Assembly: GCA_022457155.1 (NCBI GenBank)
Contig: JAJGOT010000604.1
Span: 167,501 to 231,500 of the forward strand
Direction: 5' to 3'
Length of the DNA stretch: 64,000 nt
Source of the DNA: Cladopsammia gracilis
Lineage: Eukaryota > Cnidaria > Anthozoa > Scleractinia > Dendrophylliidae
The position numbers and the translations under genes are program-made. Of this stretch, positions 24,501-38,792 are shown piece after piece. The notes below the pieces were generated by a model, which did not search any database, was not told the DNA's origin, and worked only from the letters and a program-made list of their open reading frames with translations. Every line of letters begins with the position of its first letter. Position 1 is the stretch's first letter.

Positions 24501-27500
24501 GTGAATTTAACATGAAGACTTACAACGCATGCTCATGCGTGCATAAAACTGATTTATCCAAAATTTCCAGTACCCATCTTTCGTTTCTTTTAACAAAAAC
24601 TTTCCACAATGTTTTGGGCGATGGTAAACAATTCCGGTAAAATTACGGTAAAACCGAAAATGTCTGTTCCATTCGTCGTCGAAATTTTTGGAAAAATCAA
24701 ATTACACCCGCATTTTTGGGGGAATAGAAAGCGGCATTCATTGCCCATTTTTTCCTCTATGTTAAGAATGTATGCGAATCACGAAGCTCCACGCGTGACG
24801 GTAGGAACATACGTATAGAGTGTTTTCACATGACGTCATAAAAATTAAAAAATCCAAAGTATACATCTTACAAAGCTGTTTCTAACATGGTATATGGATA
24901 CCAGTGTTATAATCTTTCACAAAAAGTTTCTGGTTTTAACGATGTTTCGTTTTCGATTAATAAAGGTTGTAAATGTGTCACGCAATTCGTAACGCTATTT
25001 CAGATAACCCCCGAAAATAAACAAAATTGAACTAGTTGAAAGTTATTAATGAATTATAGATGCTTATAAGCCGATTTCATGCCTCTTATAGTGAATACAA
25101 TATTTTGTGATGAGATTGTTGGTGTTATTGAGACTTTAAAGTCTTTAAATTCTGGCCGCCATGTTGATGTCCCTAAGTGGGACACCAAGATGGCCGCTCC
25201 ATACATTTCTTACTAAAAATGTCGATACTCATTCGCCTATAAGTCTTGAATGAAATGCTCTTGTGCCTCAAAATTTGGCCCAGATGTGTAGTTTTAAACT
25301 CTTTACAATTCCATAAACATTATAGAATCGAAAACTGCTTCTGAATTTTGATATGACGTCAGTGAAAACACTCTATTACAAAGCTCCACGCCTTGAATGT
25401 TCTTTATAACATTATCATCATTTCGTATTGCTCAAACACCTTGTCTCAGTTCAGATGATCGCGTCATTGAGCGGTGACGTTAAGCCGTTGGCCTTGTCTC
25501 CTACACCTTCTCACATTAAAATAGTAGGGGACGTAAAAGAACCCACACCACTGTTCGAAAAAGAGTAGGGGACGTAGTTCCCGGTGTTGTGGTCTGGTCT
25601 TCATGGGGGATTGATGTCAATTGGGACGTATGTCCTGTTTCTTTCTCCCGTCACGACGACAGAAGTCGGCACTGTGACAAAGTAAGTAGATTCAATGTAT
25701 CATTGTAGATTCAATGTATTAGTGACGGTAAGTACATACGTATCGCAAAGTTCCACTCCTTGAGTTTCTCCCGTCTTCATCATCTTGAGTTTGGCGTTAA
25801 ACAGCAGATAGCGTATCATACTGGTGGAACAATAATATCAACAAAAATAAAACAATCAACATGGACCCCTGCCGTATGGTGCGAGACAGATGTTATTCCC
25901 TGTGTTACCAAGTAGACTAAAGAATTTCTTGACTTTCATAAACATTAATAAAACAAAGAACAAAGAACTGTGAGTACGATTTATGTTGTTTTGTCACAAA
26001 ATCCTGCTGTGTATTACACCGAATAAGGTTTACATCATCAACAAAAGCATGATGGGATTGTTCAGTGCCAGCCCCTGTAGCAATACACCCGGGCACTAAC
26101 CTGATGACAAGATTATGGTCCAGCTCCTCATTCCTGACTCCAGGGGCCACAGGAACCAACTTTTGAGAGAGAGAGTTACACAGGTCCAGGATGAGCCTGC
26201 CACAGGCCCTTGCGTCACTGTGAAGGTCCAGTATGGACACACACAAGGAAGCACTGGGGGCCTGATGACGAAAAAAAAGTTCGATAAAGTCGCAAACGAG
26301 CCACAGGAAACCCACATGGGCGGAACCTGTTAAACCGGTTACTGTAGCATGAAGAAACTACGAGTGCTGCTACTGCTGCGGTCGTGACTAGAATGGATAC
26401 TCCAAAATCAGGTTGGATCACCTCGGACACTTATTGAGAATTATATAACGTAATGTCGACACTTAGAATTTATTTTCAATAAATTTTTAAGTGTAAAAAA
26501 GAAAATCTAAAATCCCCAATCAGGATTGAACCTGTGACCTCAGCTAGGCTTAGGCTTACATAGCCCACCGTACCACTGTACCACCTATCTTCTCGGGTTG
26601 CTTAGTCCTAAATTTAACTATATAAACTGCTGCCCCTAACCTCGACTGAAAGCTAACCAATTACTCCGTTATATAAGTCTCAATAAGGTGTCCAACCTGA
26701 TTTTGGAGTATCCATTCTAGTCACCACCCTACTGCTGCTTCTCCAAGATGTCGGATCTAAGATGGCGGCTGTGTAGCACTAATGACGTAATTATTTCAAG
26801 TCATTTGACGTCATCGTCCCATTTTGCGGAACTGAGCTTTTATGTCTTGAAGTTACAAAGGGGGAGCGGGGGGCAACTACCAGTTCAATGATCAGAATGT
26901 AGTTTTTAAGGTGATAGAAGATTAAAATTTTTGTTCGTAAACTCTTCCGTACGTGGAGTTTTAACAAATTGATGTTGAATTGTTGGAAATTTAGTCTAAA
27001 TTCCAATTTACTTTTTTACAAGTGGAAAAACATATTTAGTGTACAAAAATTGGATATGAATATCGCATATTTTCTTTTTTTAAATTTTCCACGCGCTGCT
27101 ATTTTGAGTTTTTATGACGTTGGCAACCATATGACGTCATAAAAATTCAAAATGGCGGCGCGCGGGAAATTTAAAAGCGAAAATAGACGATAATCGTATC
27201 CTGTTTCGTCTGACACTGAAACATTGTTGCCCTGTTTTTCGGAGAAATTTAAAATTTTCCATTAAGATGATCTAGATTGTTACCTGTTCGTAAAAGAACT
27301 CTTCTCGAAGTAAAGAGTTATTTTCTTCATCCAAATTCAGTTTCCACAGGCAACGCGCATTCAGGTCCTCGGTAAGCCACTCCGTGGACGGAGTTCTGTC
27401 CAGATAACTACCAAATGTACTGTCAGCGGCGGTAGATTCATGGTTATCTGCAGGTAATCAACCATAACAACAGTTTTCAACTCGTGAATAGGCGAAGCGT

Positions 27501-30500
27501 TGAAATATGCAAATTGTTACCCGATCGGCCGTAAACAGTGAGCCCGCGATATAGATGGTTTTCACTCACGTGACCTTCAGTCCTGTGGGACTCAAATGAC
27601 AAAGGCCATGGTGGCCATGTTGGTGTACATAACAAAAGAAGTTAATTAAAGTTCTTTTGTAGTTGTACACCAATATGGCCGCCGTGACGTAACGTGAAAA
27701 CCACCTATACAATGGTCACCTGCCTTATCCATGGGGACGGTGTTGAAGTGGGGGGGGGGGAGGAGGGGGTTGGACGCAGGGGGTGGGGGGGCGGGGGGTG
27801 GGGGGTCGGCGGAGCAAAACGCGTAGGAGAAGGGAGGTCCAAAGATTGTTTCGTATCCACGAGTTGGCTCATAGGAGCCTTTGATTGCCTTTATAAGAAG
27901 ACGCCTCTTTAAAGCGGCCATTTGAAAGTAGTCTTTTATTAGGGTATGTACTTGGTGTATCCTTTATTATTTTGTATTTAAACACTTAGTTTTTATTTCA
28001 GTAGAAAAAGAAGATAAAAACAGCAGAATAGGGAATCGAACCCAGGCCGTATGATCTACTCCATGCACACTATCCACTACACCATCGAGGACTAGCTGCC
28101 GGAATTGTAATTTTTAAGGGGTATAAGATAATATACTGCTAGCGCAGACCATATATAAGAACTAACCCTTTCGATACACTGGAAATACTGGAATCAATGC
28201 TTAACCCTAAATACTAAAATCAGTGCTTCAACCCTAGATACTGTAATCCGACCCTAAATTACACTGCAATATACCTAAATACATTACAATAAGGGATACA
28301 TGAAGTACCATACATTATGATCAGGGATACACTAAGTACCTAGGTTTATTAGTCTATTACAAACTCGGAAAGACGGTTTCTGTCAAGTAGTCCTAAGACC
28401 ATAACCGCCACTCCGCAAACGTACACCTCTCCTAAGCGAACACTCAGCCGTGGTCCCAGAAATCTACACACACTACATTCTTTTCACATTTTCATTTTGT
28501 TTTATCGACAATTTTTTTTTTCTAATTTTTTTCGGATTTCCATGTTGCCCTGGTGTAGGGAAAGGCTGTAGATCGTCATGTGTTATTTGGAATATTTGGG
28601 GAGATTTAAGTGTCCAACGACTGGTTTAGACGCGTCTTTGTCATTTCTTTCAACTTCTCGTAGATGCTCACGAGAACGGTCCCCTTTTGCATAAAGTACA
28701 CTTTGAACACTGTTTAACCTCTGTAAACAGGCATCTGGAAAAGTTACAATGGTGACTACATTATGGGAGGTTACAGCATTGGTTCAACATTGTGGAGCAC
28801 TGCTCCAGTTTATAAATAATAATGTCAGTGGCTATATAGCATAATAATTTATTTAGACAGGTGGCATGTTAAGCAGTCACCTATCATTTAATCTGGTGAC
28901 ATGTCCTCAATGAAGTTAAGTGTTTGTCCACTTATATTGCCTTTACACAAATACCAGTCTATTTTTCTTTAGTCCTATTCACACCAAAACGTCTGGTACA
29001 TCAGGACATTAGTCACATGACATATACAATGACGTAGCAACGCTTTACCTTGGGAACGTCCTTTGTCGAGAGGAACTGGGTTTGAACGAAGGGAAGGCGA
29101 CAATTCTTCACGGAATGGACGAAACCTAAAAACAAAATTATAAAAAACTGATATGCTAAAATATACATTTATCCACCTGATCGTGTCCTTCAAGAATATT
29201 TAACGCATAAGCAAGGTAATGGTCAATAAAAGAACAAATAACTCCAACAAACACTACCGACTAGGCATTTAACCCCGAAAACACGGCTTATAAATCTTCA
29301 CTTTGCAATAACATCTGAAATGCAGTTAAAGGGAGCACTGAAACGGTTAAAAAACAAACAGAGACCTATATTTTGTCTAAAGGTAATCATATCATTTGAA
29401 TTTCAATTTTATTTTAACGATCACAAGTGTTAATTCAGTCAAAATTTATGACACGAAACAAACCTTCTGACCACAGTAACATTACACAGTTACAACCTTG
29501 GGGTACTATAAAATCGTCGGAAAATCTTCAGAGACATGTCAAGATTTATTTGCAAACCTACCTGCTAGAGTAGAAGTACTCATGACAAGTATCACACACT
29601 CGTACGGGATTTTTCCCGTATCCCGTGACAACATGATTGTGTTGAGAACACGCCCCGCAAACAACGCGACCACAGCGCCGGCAATGATGGCGACGGTTGA
29701 ACTAAAAGAAGACAAAAATACAATATATGCGACAAGTAAGATTAGGATAACAGGATTACTTAGAAGGACACGTGTCCTTTCTAACCTCCATTTTGATCAG
29801 ACATTTTACAAAAACGGTCGGACATCCGCCATTTGGGATTTTTCCTGAGATACAATGCGTAAGTATACATGACGTGATATCAGAAATTTTGAAACTTGCA
29901 ATGCTTTATAGGACGATTTCAAGTCACATGGTCTTTCGATCTGTATTGGGAAGATATTGGTTTCGTTCTTTTTTGCAAAAAAAAATTATTAGCATTTTGC
30001 CAATACAGACATCACGCTTGTTCAGTCCATCGATTCTAACGAGACTACAGAATGTTGGTCAGTTATCTTTCGTTACGACAAGGTCCATAACATTCGAGAT
30101 CTTGGTGTAAGACGCACGAATCGTCTCTTAACTTCCAGTGCCTTACCATGCTGAACTTCTCATTGCAGATCACACACATAGAAACTTGCTGGTCTGGCAT
30201 CCAATTCGCCATTTTAGGAGCAGCAACAGGCGGGATGTACATCTGCTGTCCACTATGTCCTGCAGTCATCTGAGAAATCTTCCTCCCCAGGCTCCCGGTG
30301 GTACGCGGCGGAGTAGCCTGGCGGGTAGTTTTCCTCTCCTTTTCTAATGTTAACGTTCTTGCTTCCGTTGAAATCTTTTTTCGTGGAACGGTTTGCACTT
30401 TCCTTTCCAGGCTCCCGGCAACAGACTCACGGGCTCCTCTTTCTTTTGCTGGTGTTGAGGTTACAGGAGTGTAGCGCCCAGGCTCCGGAAGGGGCGTAAT

Positions 30501-33500
30501 TCTTCCTCCCATAGTGGTCGAGGGAGTGGGCGATGTAGAAGGAGTCTGGATCAGACTTTGCATGATGCTGCTACAAAGTTCTGTCGAAGAAAAAAGTACC
30601 ATTAAAATAAGTTGTTGGCGACTATCTTATTCGTCACTCATTTTTTGTAAGCGAGATGCTCACTGCCTCTTCTTCTCTCTCATTGAAAACAAAGAATTAC
30701 TTACCTCTAGTTTGACTCCGTTCCATTTGTACAACTTGGAACTCTAAAGCCTTGGCGGAGTATGTAGCTAAGAGTTCATCAAATGCCTTCACAGTACAGC
30801 CATGATCACCCAGACTCTCTACATCCTCCATGCAGCTCAGGTCAACCTGTTATAAACACCACACACCTGGTTAGCTCAGTATGCGGAGTGGAAAGCAGCT
30901 TTGTTGTGACATCTGTAGTGGCGCTATTTTTTTCGTTTCCCTCCCCTCGCGTGTCTCGCTGCATGCCGCGCCCCAAAACCCGCTGCGTCTGTTGTGTAGG
31001 CTCAATTGCAGTGACGTCTGGCATGTGCATTTTAAGAGAAAGGAAAATGACGAAAGAACATACATGTAAAAGGAACTTACATTATTGCCGGGTTCGGCGA
31101 GAGTTCCATTCGATAACGAATTCGTTTTCTTTCTTTTCGAGCAACAGATAAATGGAAGTAATATAAAAGTTAAAGTTGACCTTCCATGCACGAGTGATTG
31201 CGAAAGACTGATTAAAGGTTTCAAATGACGTACAGTGTAGTAACGTTCGCGACGGATCACCTAGTGTGACCGGAAAAGTGACTGTAAAACAAATCATAAC
31301 AATATATTAAATTAATTCTCGTACCTTAGGAGCACTAACAAGACCCTTCTTCGAACAGTTGTTGTTCTTGTTCGTTTCTAAATTTATATACTAGACGGAA
31401 AATGAAGACGGTTTTTACTCATGCGCATAGCGGCATGAGTCAAGGTTTCGGTAAGGTTCCTTTTCGTCCCGCTTTTTGTAGTCACAAATTGCCTTGTTTT
31501 TCTAAATTTTCCCGTATCCCGCGGGACGACTTTCACTGGTCTGATTGGTTGACAAGCGACCTCGTGATTTCGGCGTGCCGAGTGGTGTGCCCGTAAATCA
31601 CGTTTAGTGTACTGGTACTCGAACTCGCCCCTGCCTCCCCTAGAAAGTTATTTTTGCCCCCTATTGTTATAAAAGGCTTCAGGAAGGTTAAACCAATCAG
31701 AATCCGTCTACCGAGCACATGTCTGGATTTTAGGGGGGACTAGAGAGAATCGGTTTGTCACTCAGAGAAGACTTTCGGATTCAAACAAATATGGCCTCTT
31801 CTGTGCTCTACACTTCAATTTTTCAGACGTTCATTTTCCATTACCAAAATGTAAACATGCCTTTGAAGACTTCGAAATGGAAAGAAAGAGTCCTTAAGAC
31901 GATTTGTATGCCTTTGAAGTGGCGGTTAGAGAGCTGAAAGCGATGGAATCGTCCTGTGAGGATCACAAAGCGAGACACAAAGCCCGGCACAAAGCGAGAC
32001 ATGTGTTCCTACAGAATTCATACTCGAAGCTCGAAGCGGCAGACTTTACTAAGAATTTTCAAGCATTCCTGGAAAACTACGGTGAAGAAAATAACATTTT
32101 TGAATGTCCATTTACTTTGTAAGAAACATTTCATGGACTGTTTATTTCTGTTACCAGTAAGAATTTTTGCGAAATATCGGCCGCACGAGAAATTCTTTGA
32201 TTTGCTTGCGTTGCCGAGAGCTTCCTCGATGCGATAATTTAACGCGTTTTGCTCTTGAGACTAATATAATTCGCAGACCCTAGCGCTCCTCGCTGCAATG
32301 AATTCTGATGAGCCTTTGACTCTTTTATTCAAGGGAATGACATTTTCATTCAAGGAAATATGAGTTTCATTAAAAAGTTTTGACCTTTAGAACAAATATT
32401 GTGGAGCGCGCGATCGAATTACATTCCACACGAAATTTGCATGTAACGAAATAATCTTGCCATCCGTCGGTGGGGTGGGGTTCTTTCTGGAATAACCCAA
32501 TGCCCAATGTAATGGAAATAATTCACGGTTTGGGAAGTATTAGACTATAATGCGGGTTTGAACGGGAATCAATAAATTAAATATTCAAAGCGAGTACAGA
32601 AAAAATGGTAGCTTTAATCAACGTGTCTTCCCCGTGTCTTGACTGATGGTGCAATGTGTGTCACGCAAAATTCGTTGAGGTGGTAGCGGTGCGTGACACG
32701 TTTAAAATAAACTATAAAACTTTCTTGCGCATGAGTAAAGGCTACTGGTAGCCTCTTGTTGACTTAGTTTCCTATTTGTTTTCAAGGTTTCTTGGGATGC
32801 TTATTTCCTCTCCCCAGTCGGAGTCCCTTACTGTGGAACTTCAAAGAGTGGTCGTTTTATACTCAGTCGAACTATTGGTCCGACGGATTATTCGTCTCTA
32901 GTATAAATTCGGCCAGTCCTGACCAATACAGGTGGTGCTGATTGTTGCTGTTGTTTTTGTGGAAACACATAATCACGCTACAAACTTAAAAGCGGTGTGT
33001 TAACAGTCACTCATCGGCTTTTTACCTGGATTCGCTGGAAAACTTTAGCCGCCCACTCCACTTTCATATTCATCAGCAGCTGCTCCAACAACAGAGGAGG
33101 CCTGGAAACAAGATGCTCATAATTTGGCCGTGCGGAATCTGGTAAGCACAACAGAGCTTTGGCGCCCATCTTAGTACACAGAAGCCTCTCAATACGAACC
33201 GGAGACAGCAGGGAGGAGAGGTTGGTGAGCATAAACTGAAGTATAAACAGCGTTTGGCTGACATGAAGGTTTTGTGAGAGTAGAGAGTCGCAGATGGTAA
33301 GAGACATGTCGTGATCTTGAAGTCCTTCGAGGATCCTGTAGGCTTTCATGTGTTCCTCTGGGCTGTGAGCCAACAGTTGCTTTAGTTGACTTTCCTTAAT
33401 AGTCTGTCCCAAGAAAAAAAATTAAGCTGTTAGAGCAATTTTCAATTGAGTGTTGTAAAATCAAACCCCAAGTAATCACTGTGGCCCATCACAACAGACG

Positions 33501-36500
33501 CATGCAACCCCCCTCCCCCCCCCCCCTCCAAAAAAAAAAAAAAAAAAATCTCAACTCAAACCGAATACATATAGCTGGTCCCAAGCACGGACAACGCGTG
33601 CGATCGGTTTATGATTTACCTCTGACAGTTCAACATGTCCTCGAGACGAGATTATCTCATATCAATAATTGCTATTTGACACCGAATTAACGATTATAGT
33701 TAATTCGGAACACTGTTTCCCAGGACATTTCAGAAAAGAAGAAATAAAAAAAACATGTTACTTGGACTGCGGGATTCGAACCCGGAACTACCGCTACTAG
33801 GAACGTCTTCTTACGACTAGACTACCGAACAACAAGGCGATGGGAAGTTATATCTGCAAGATATTTATTTGAGTCTTGCATAGAATATCATTGATCTACA
33901 GTGATTAGGCCTAAGCGCTGATTTCAAATGGTTAGCTTTTTGTTGAGGTTTGGTGATCAAGCTTTTCCATTTACTTTCTAAAATTATTTTCAAGCGAGTG
34001 ATTTTATAGGCTTACTACAGGGTGTAGAATAAGCGCATGAATTTTATTATGTTAAAAAATTGAGGTTTGCTCAACCAGCAGCGTGGTGGTCCAGTTGTTA
34101 GACGAGAGGATAAGTCAGCGAAGGGTCGTAGGGTCGTAGGTTCGAGTCCTGTACGAACACTAAGGATTGTTCTTTTTCAACAAAAATGCTGATTTCCCAG
34201 AATTCCTTTCAGACTCTCAGTGTTCCGAATTAACTATAATCGTTAATTCGGTGTCAAATAGCAATTATTGATATGAGATAATCTCGTCTCGAGGACATAT
34301 TGGACAGTTTCTCTCTTGCTTTGCTTCTTACCTTATGGAAAGATATGAAGCTTTCCCAGTTTACGTTTTCGCATTCCATTCCCAAGGGGCCTCTGACGGT
34401 ATCGACTCTAGCTTTGTTTCTCAGCTTATATAAACGTTTTGGAAGAACATGAAACCATTCTCCCCTTTCCTTCCCCAAGGGGCCTCTGACGGTAGCTATG
34501 GGAATGCTTCAGAAGAACAAGAAGTTCACTCCACCTCGTTTTTATTTTTCATGCTATGTTCCTCACCTTATGGAGTTTTTTTGGAAGAACAAAAAGCTCC
34601 CCCGTCCCCTCCACCCCTCAGGGGGCTTAAGACGGTAACCCTCATGGTTTGTTTCTCACCTGGTGGAAATGTTTTGGAAGAATGTGAAGCTCGGCCCATT
34701 CCGCGGCGAGATCAAACTGTTGAGCAGATAGCAGGAACTCAACGACCACCTGCGGTTCTTCTCTAGAGGCGACGGCCACGCCCTGCCACTGTTTAAGGCT
34801 CGAGAATGAACTTTCACCTTGGTCTTCGCTGGTGACTTGAAACTGAAGGGACTTTGCACATCGAGAGATCTGAGAAGCGAATTGTTTATTGTTAAGTTCA
34901 TCAGGATATTTTCTGTGGAGCTTTGAAGATATCAGGAAGACGGGTAAGACTGACGGACAGATCAAAAACCGGACTAACACACTGACACTGACACAGACAC
35001 ACTGACGGACACACGAACAGACAAAGAAAAACAGACAGACAGACAAACAAACGGCCTGACAAACTGACACAAACATACAGACTGACAAAGACACAGACAG
35101 GCACACAGGCGAACTGGCAGATACCCACCCAAACATCGGTCGACAGACATAAGGACATAGAGAAAGTGAGACTAACAGATAGATGATCACGGAACGACAA
35201 ATAAGGAGAAAACGTGGCTAGAAAACAAAAATATATATGTAGTGTGTGTGACCAGGTCATTTTATACGCACTTCCAACCTGCAAATTCCATTTTGTCTAA
35301 CCATAACAAATCACAAGAGTGAGTTTTGAAATCGCGTGTTGCTAAAGGAATGATTATTACCTTTTGATGCAAAGATATCTCTCTCCTCTTCCTTTCCAAA
35401 TCTTCCTTCAAGCGGCTGTTTTTAAGGGGATGTGACAAGCAGAGCTCGATCAAGTCAATGCACGTTTTAGCATTCCATTCTTCCAGCTTTCCGAACACCA
35501 GCTGGGCCAAATGATCGTGATCTTTCATTCTTGCAAGAAGAGTCCACGGTTTTTTGTGCACGGAATGACTAAACTTCAATTCTGGAATGTCGAGTTGCTT
35601 GTAAATAGTTTTGAGTTTTTCGCGGACCTCTGATCTCGTCCCTCCTTTGCTCAAAATCGCAGAGCTCAGTAGGAAGTCAATAGCTGGACCTCCTACGCCG
35701 TCACCACGGAGATCCGACGAACTTATCAACTCCAGAAGATCTTCCAAATAACCTTTACGCAAAAAGAAATCGCTAACTTTCAGAATTGCATTCTGCATAT
35801 TCCGACTGCCCTCAGAAGACAGAGCCACGGAAAACAGGGAGATTTCCGGCGCGTGTAGATCTCCTTGTAAAACACGCAGATTTGAATCAAGCTTGATAAG
35901 GTCATAGCTACCACAACTACCACCTGCTTCGTCTGACTCAACAGGCGACAGTGTCAACATATCCGCTATTATGTACAGCTTACAAGCAAGGTAACGCTGA
36001 AGAAATGGAAACTTTGCAGTTTTGTCGAGAGCAACTTGAAAAGGAAGCTCGGTTGACCCATCAGAAGAGTCCAGATGTTTACTCTCAGAAGTCGTGCTTG
36101 GAGTTTGCAAATTACCTTCTGTTTCCTCAGGTGTTTTTCTGGGAGCAGAGCAAACTAACCTCGCCAAAGCCGCGACTAATGGCGACTTTTCGTCCAAATA
36201 CTCCAGCGCTGCATCGTTCAAGCTAAACAAGCCTCTTTTCTCAGTTCGTCTTGTGCGCGCAAGAACTGACAACTCCATACTCAGATATAAGCTATCGGGA
36301 ACAGAGTTAGACCGCTGGAAGACTGAGCTCGAGGAAGACCGCTCGAATATCGCGGACTCAAACCGGTAGCCAAACGTCCAACAAAATGGCGTGAAGGTAA
36401 TTTCTGTGATGCTTGGAAGCATTTTTTGTAGCGTTTCAGCAGCTTTAGGGTAAAGATAAGGTTCCATCTGAAGCAACAGAGACACATCAGGTCCTGCTGG

Positions 36501-38743
36501 TGAGTCTACAGTATTCTGAGATCTAATTTCGAAGTCCTTTCTATACCAATGTAGGATCTCTGGCAGTGTTATCTGTCCTGTATGCTGGTTCAGTGAAACT
36601 CGGGAATTGATATAAGAAACAACAGCGGTTAACAGCTGCGCGTCAAGTTCATCCACATCAAACACCTATTTACAAAGGTTAGGTAAAAGGTGAGTCCATC
36701 AGGTCGGTGCTTAACGCTATTTTTTTAGCCTTGGGGGGAGGGGTGGGGCGAGGGAGAGGGGGTGGTTTGCCCGCGCTGACTTTCAACATCCTTAGCGTTT
36801 TTAATATTGAAACAAACTCCGTCAACAAACTCCATGACTTTTCTTAAAATTTATCTCACAACAATTTGGTATGACATTTTATTGTTCAAGTGACTTGATG
36901 GTTTTGGTGCAACGAAATTTTGGCAGGCATGTTTTTCAAAATTCGGATTATTTATTTAAGTTATTTAAGTTTGTCGTCGTAGGTTTTAAGCCTGGTTCAC
37001 ACGTGCGACGCAAATGCAAACGCAAGAGCAAGTGCAAACGCAAGGAATGGAAAAATTTTCATTTCCTTGCATTTGCATTTGCACTTGCGTTTGCGTTTTA
37101 CACGTGTGAACCGGGCTCAACGCAAATGCAAGTGCAAACGCAAGGTGAAAAGCACTTGTTCGCTTGCGTTTGCGCTTGCATTGGCATTTGGATTTGCGTC
37201 GCACGTGTGAACCAGGCCTTACATTTTTACGCCATTTAAGTGTTTCTTTATTCATTTTGAGTCAATTTGGACGTTTTTTGAGGTTTTGGAGAAATCACGA
37301 AATGCAAGATGGTGGATCCAAGATGGCGGCAGCGTAGAACTAATGACGTAATTTCCACATCATATGACGCCATCGTCCCATTTTGCGAAATGCAAACGAA
37401 ACAGTTTTGGACGTATCATATACCCTCCCAGTTCCAATGTCATAGCATTAATGATGTTGAAGTTACGATGGGGGCTCAGTAACTCAAACAAAGCTCAGGC
37501 TAGATAGGGTTAAGTTATGTTCAGTTTCCTTAACATAAAGTAACTGGGAGTATAAGCCCTTTCAAGCAAAATGTTTCATCGCAGGTATTGGATATAAACA
37601 TGGCGGGAATTCAAAGGTTTTTTAAGGAATTCTAGGTTGAAGTTTCATCCACTGCTTTCGTTTCGGCAACAATTTGAGGTACTGTTTCAAATTCGTAAAA
37701 AAATTTACTTGAAAAAAGTACGAAGACGCCAGACATTTCAGGAGGGTTTTTTTAATTATGTTTGCGCCATACAACGCCTCAAATTTTAATGCAATCCATC
37801 GCCGTAAAATTACAAACAATCCTACGACGAAGAGGAAAATAATTTCCAACTTCTACTGCAAAATTGAGGCCCACAAATCTCAATACCTCAACTTTGAACA
37901 CAATTCTTAAGCTTGGCTATGAAAACAAGACATAAAAACAAAAACAGACGAGCGATTTCTAACCATGAATTTCCACTGAAACCTTTGAATTTCCTTGAGG
38001 ATCCGTGATCCAGAATAAGAGTATGCAGAATGTCCACAAAAATCACGTTTTTCGGGATTTGGGAGCCACTGAAAACTAAACATCTGCTATTTCCGTATTG
38101 CAAGCATGTTTTGCAAGTGTGCCTTAACAAACAGTTCTCAAGACAATTCTGTTTATTCTTAGAGCAGTTTTCAATTTGTTGTCGTAAAACCAAAACCAAA
38201 GTAATTACTCTGACCAATTACAGCAGTCGTAAACAATCCAATGAACCAATCAGAGCTCGAAGCAATTACATGTCGGCGGTACCAAGCGCGGGAAAACGCG
38301 TGCGAGCAAGTCACGATTGGTTTTGGTTTTACTTCTGATTGGTCGAGAAAGTGGCGCGAGATTTTTTAGCCAATCACAAAGCGTAGCAATGCAAAACCAA
38401 AGCAACAGGGTGATTACTTTCGACACTCAATTGAAAACTGCTCTAATGATTTAATGATCAGTTTGAGAAGCTATATCAGACACTCGAAAGAGTTTTTCAT
38501 CAGGCATCCAAACACCCTTGAAGTGGGTTAAAAAGACTCGGCTGCGCCTTGTTTTTCAACCCACTTCTTGGTGTTTTGATATCCTGATGAAACACTCTTC
38601 CTCGTGTTTGATATATTTCTTCTCATTTACCTGAAGGTCCGGTGAAGACACACACCCATCACAAATTGCAAAGATAACTCGTTTTTCAGGTGTTGTCAGC
38701 CTGTACTTCCTTTTCGATTCATCAGTAGTTCTCTCTAAAAGTC

Positions 38744-38792
<49 letters not shown>

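Noticed and set aside
30138..30347. Plus-strand frame over the FYVE exon
   Set aside because: It is antisense shadow. The minus strand encodes the CVIC half of the FYVE finger with proper splice sites.
31755..32122. Plus-strand frames with a KARH repeat, possible small gene
   Set aside because: No homology that I recognise, the frames break repeatedly and no splice sites restore them. Not called as a gene.
33763..34155. Functional tRNA genes
   Set aside because: B-boxes are good, but acceptor and anticodon arms do not pair convincingly and both sit inside an inverted-repeat element.
34642..35284. Cys/Leu/Ser-rich minus-strand frames that look like membrane proteins
   Set aside because: They are translations of an ACAG-rich low-complexity tract. 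Only the part 34660-34869 is a real ZFYVE26 exon.
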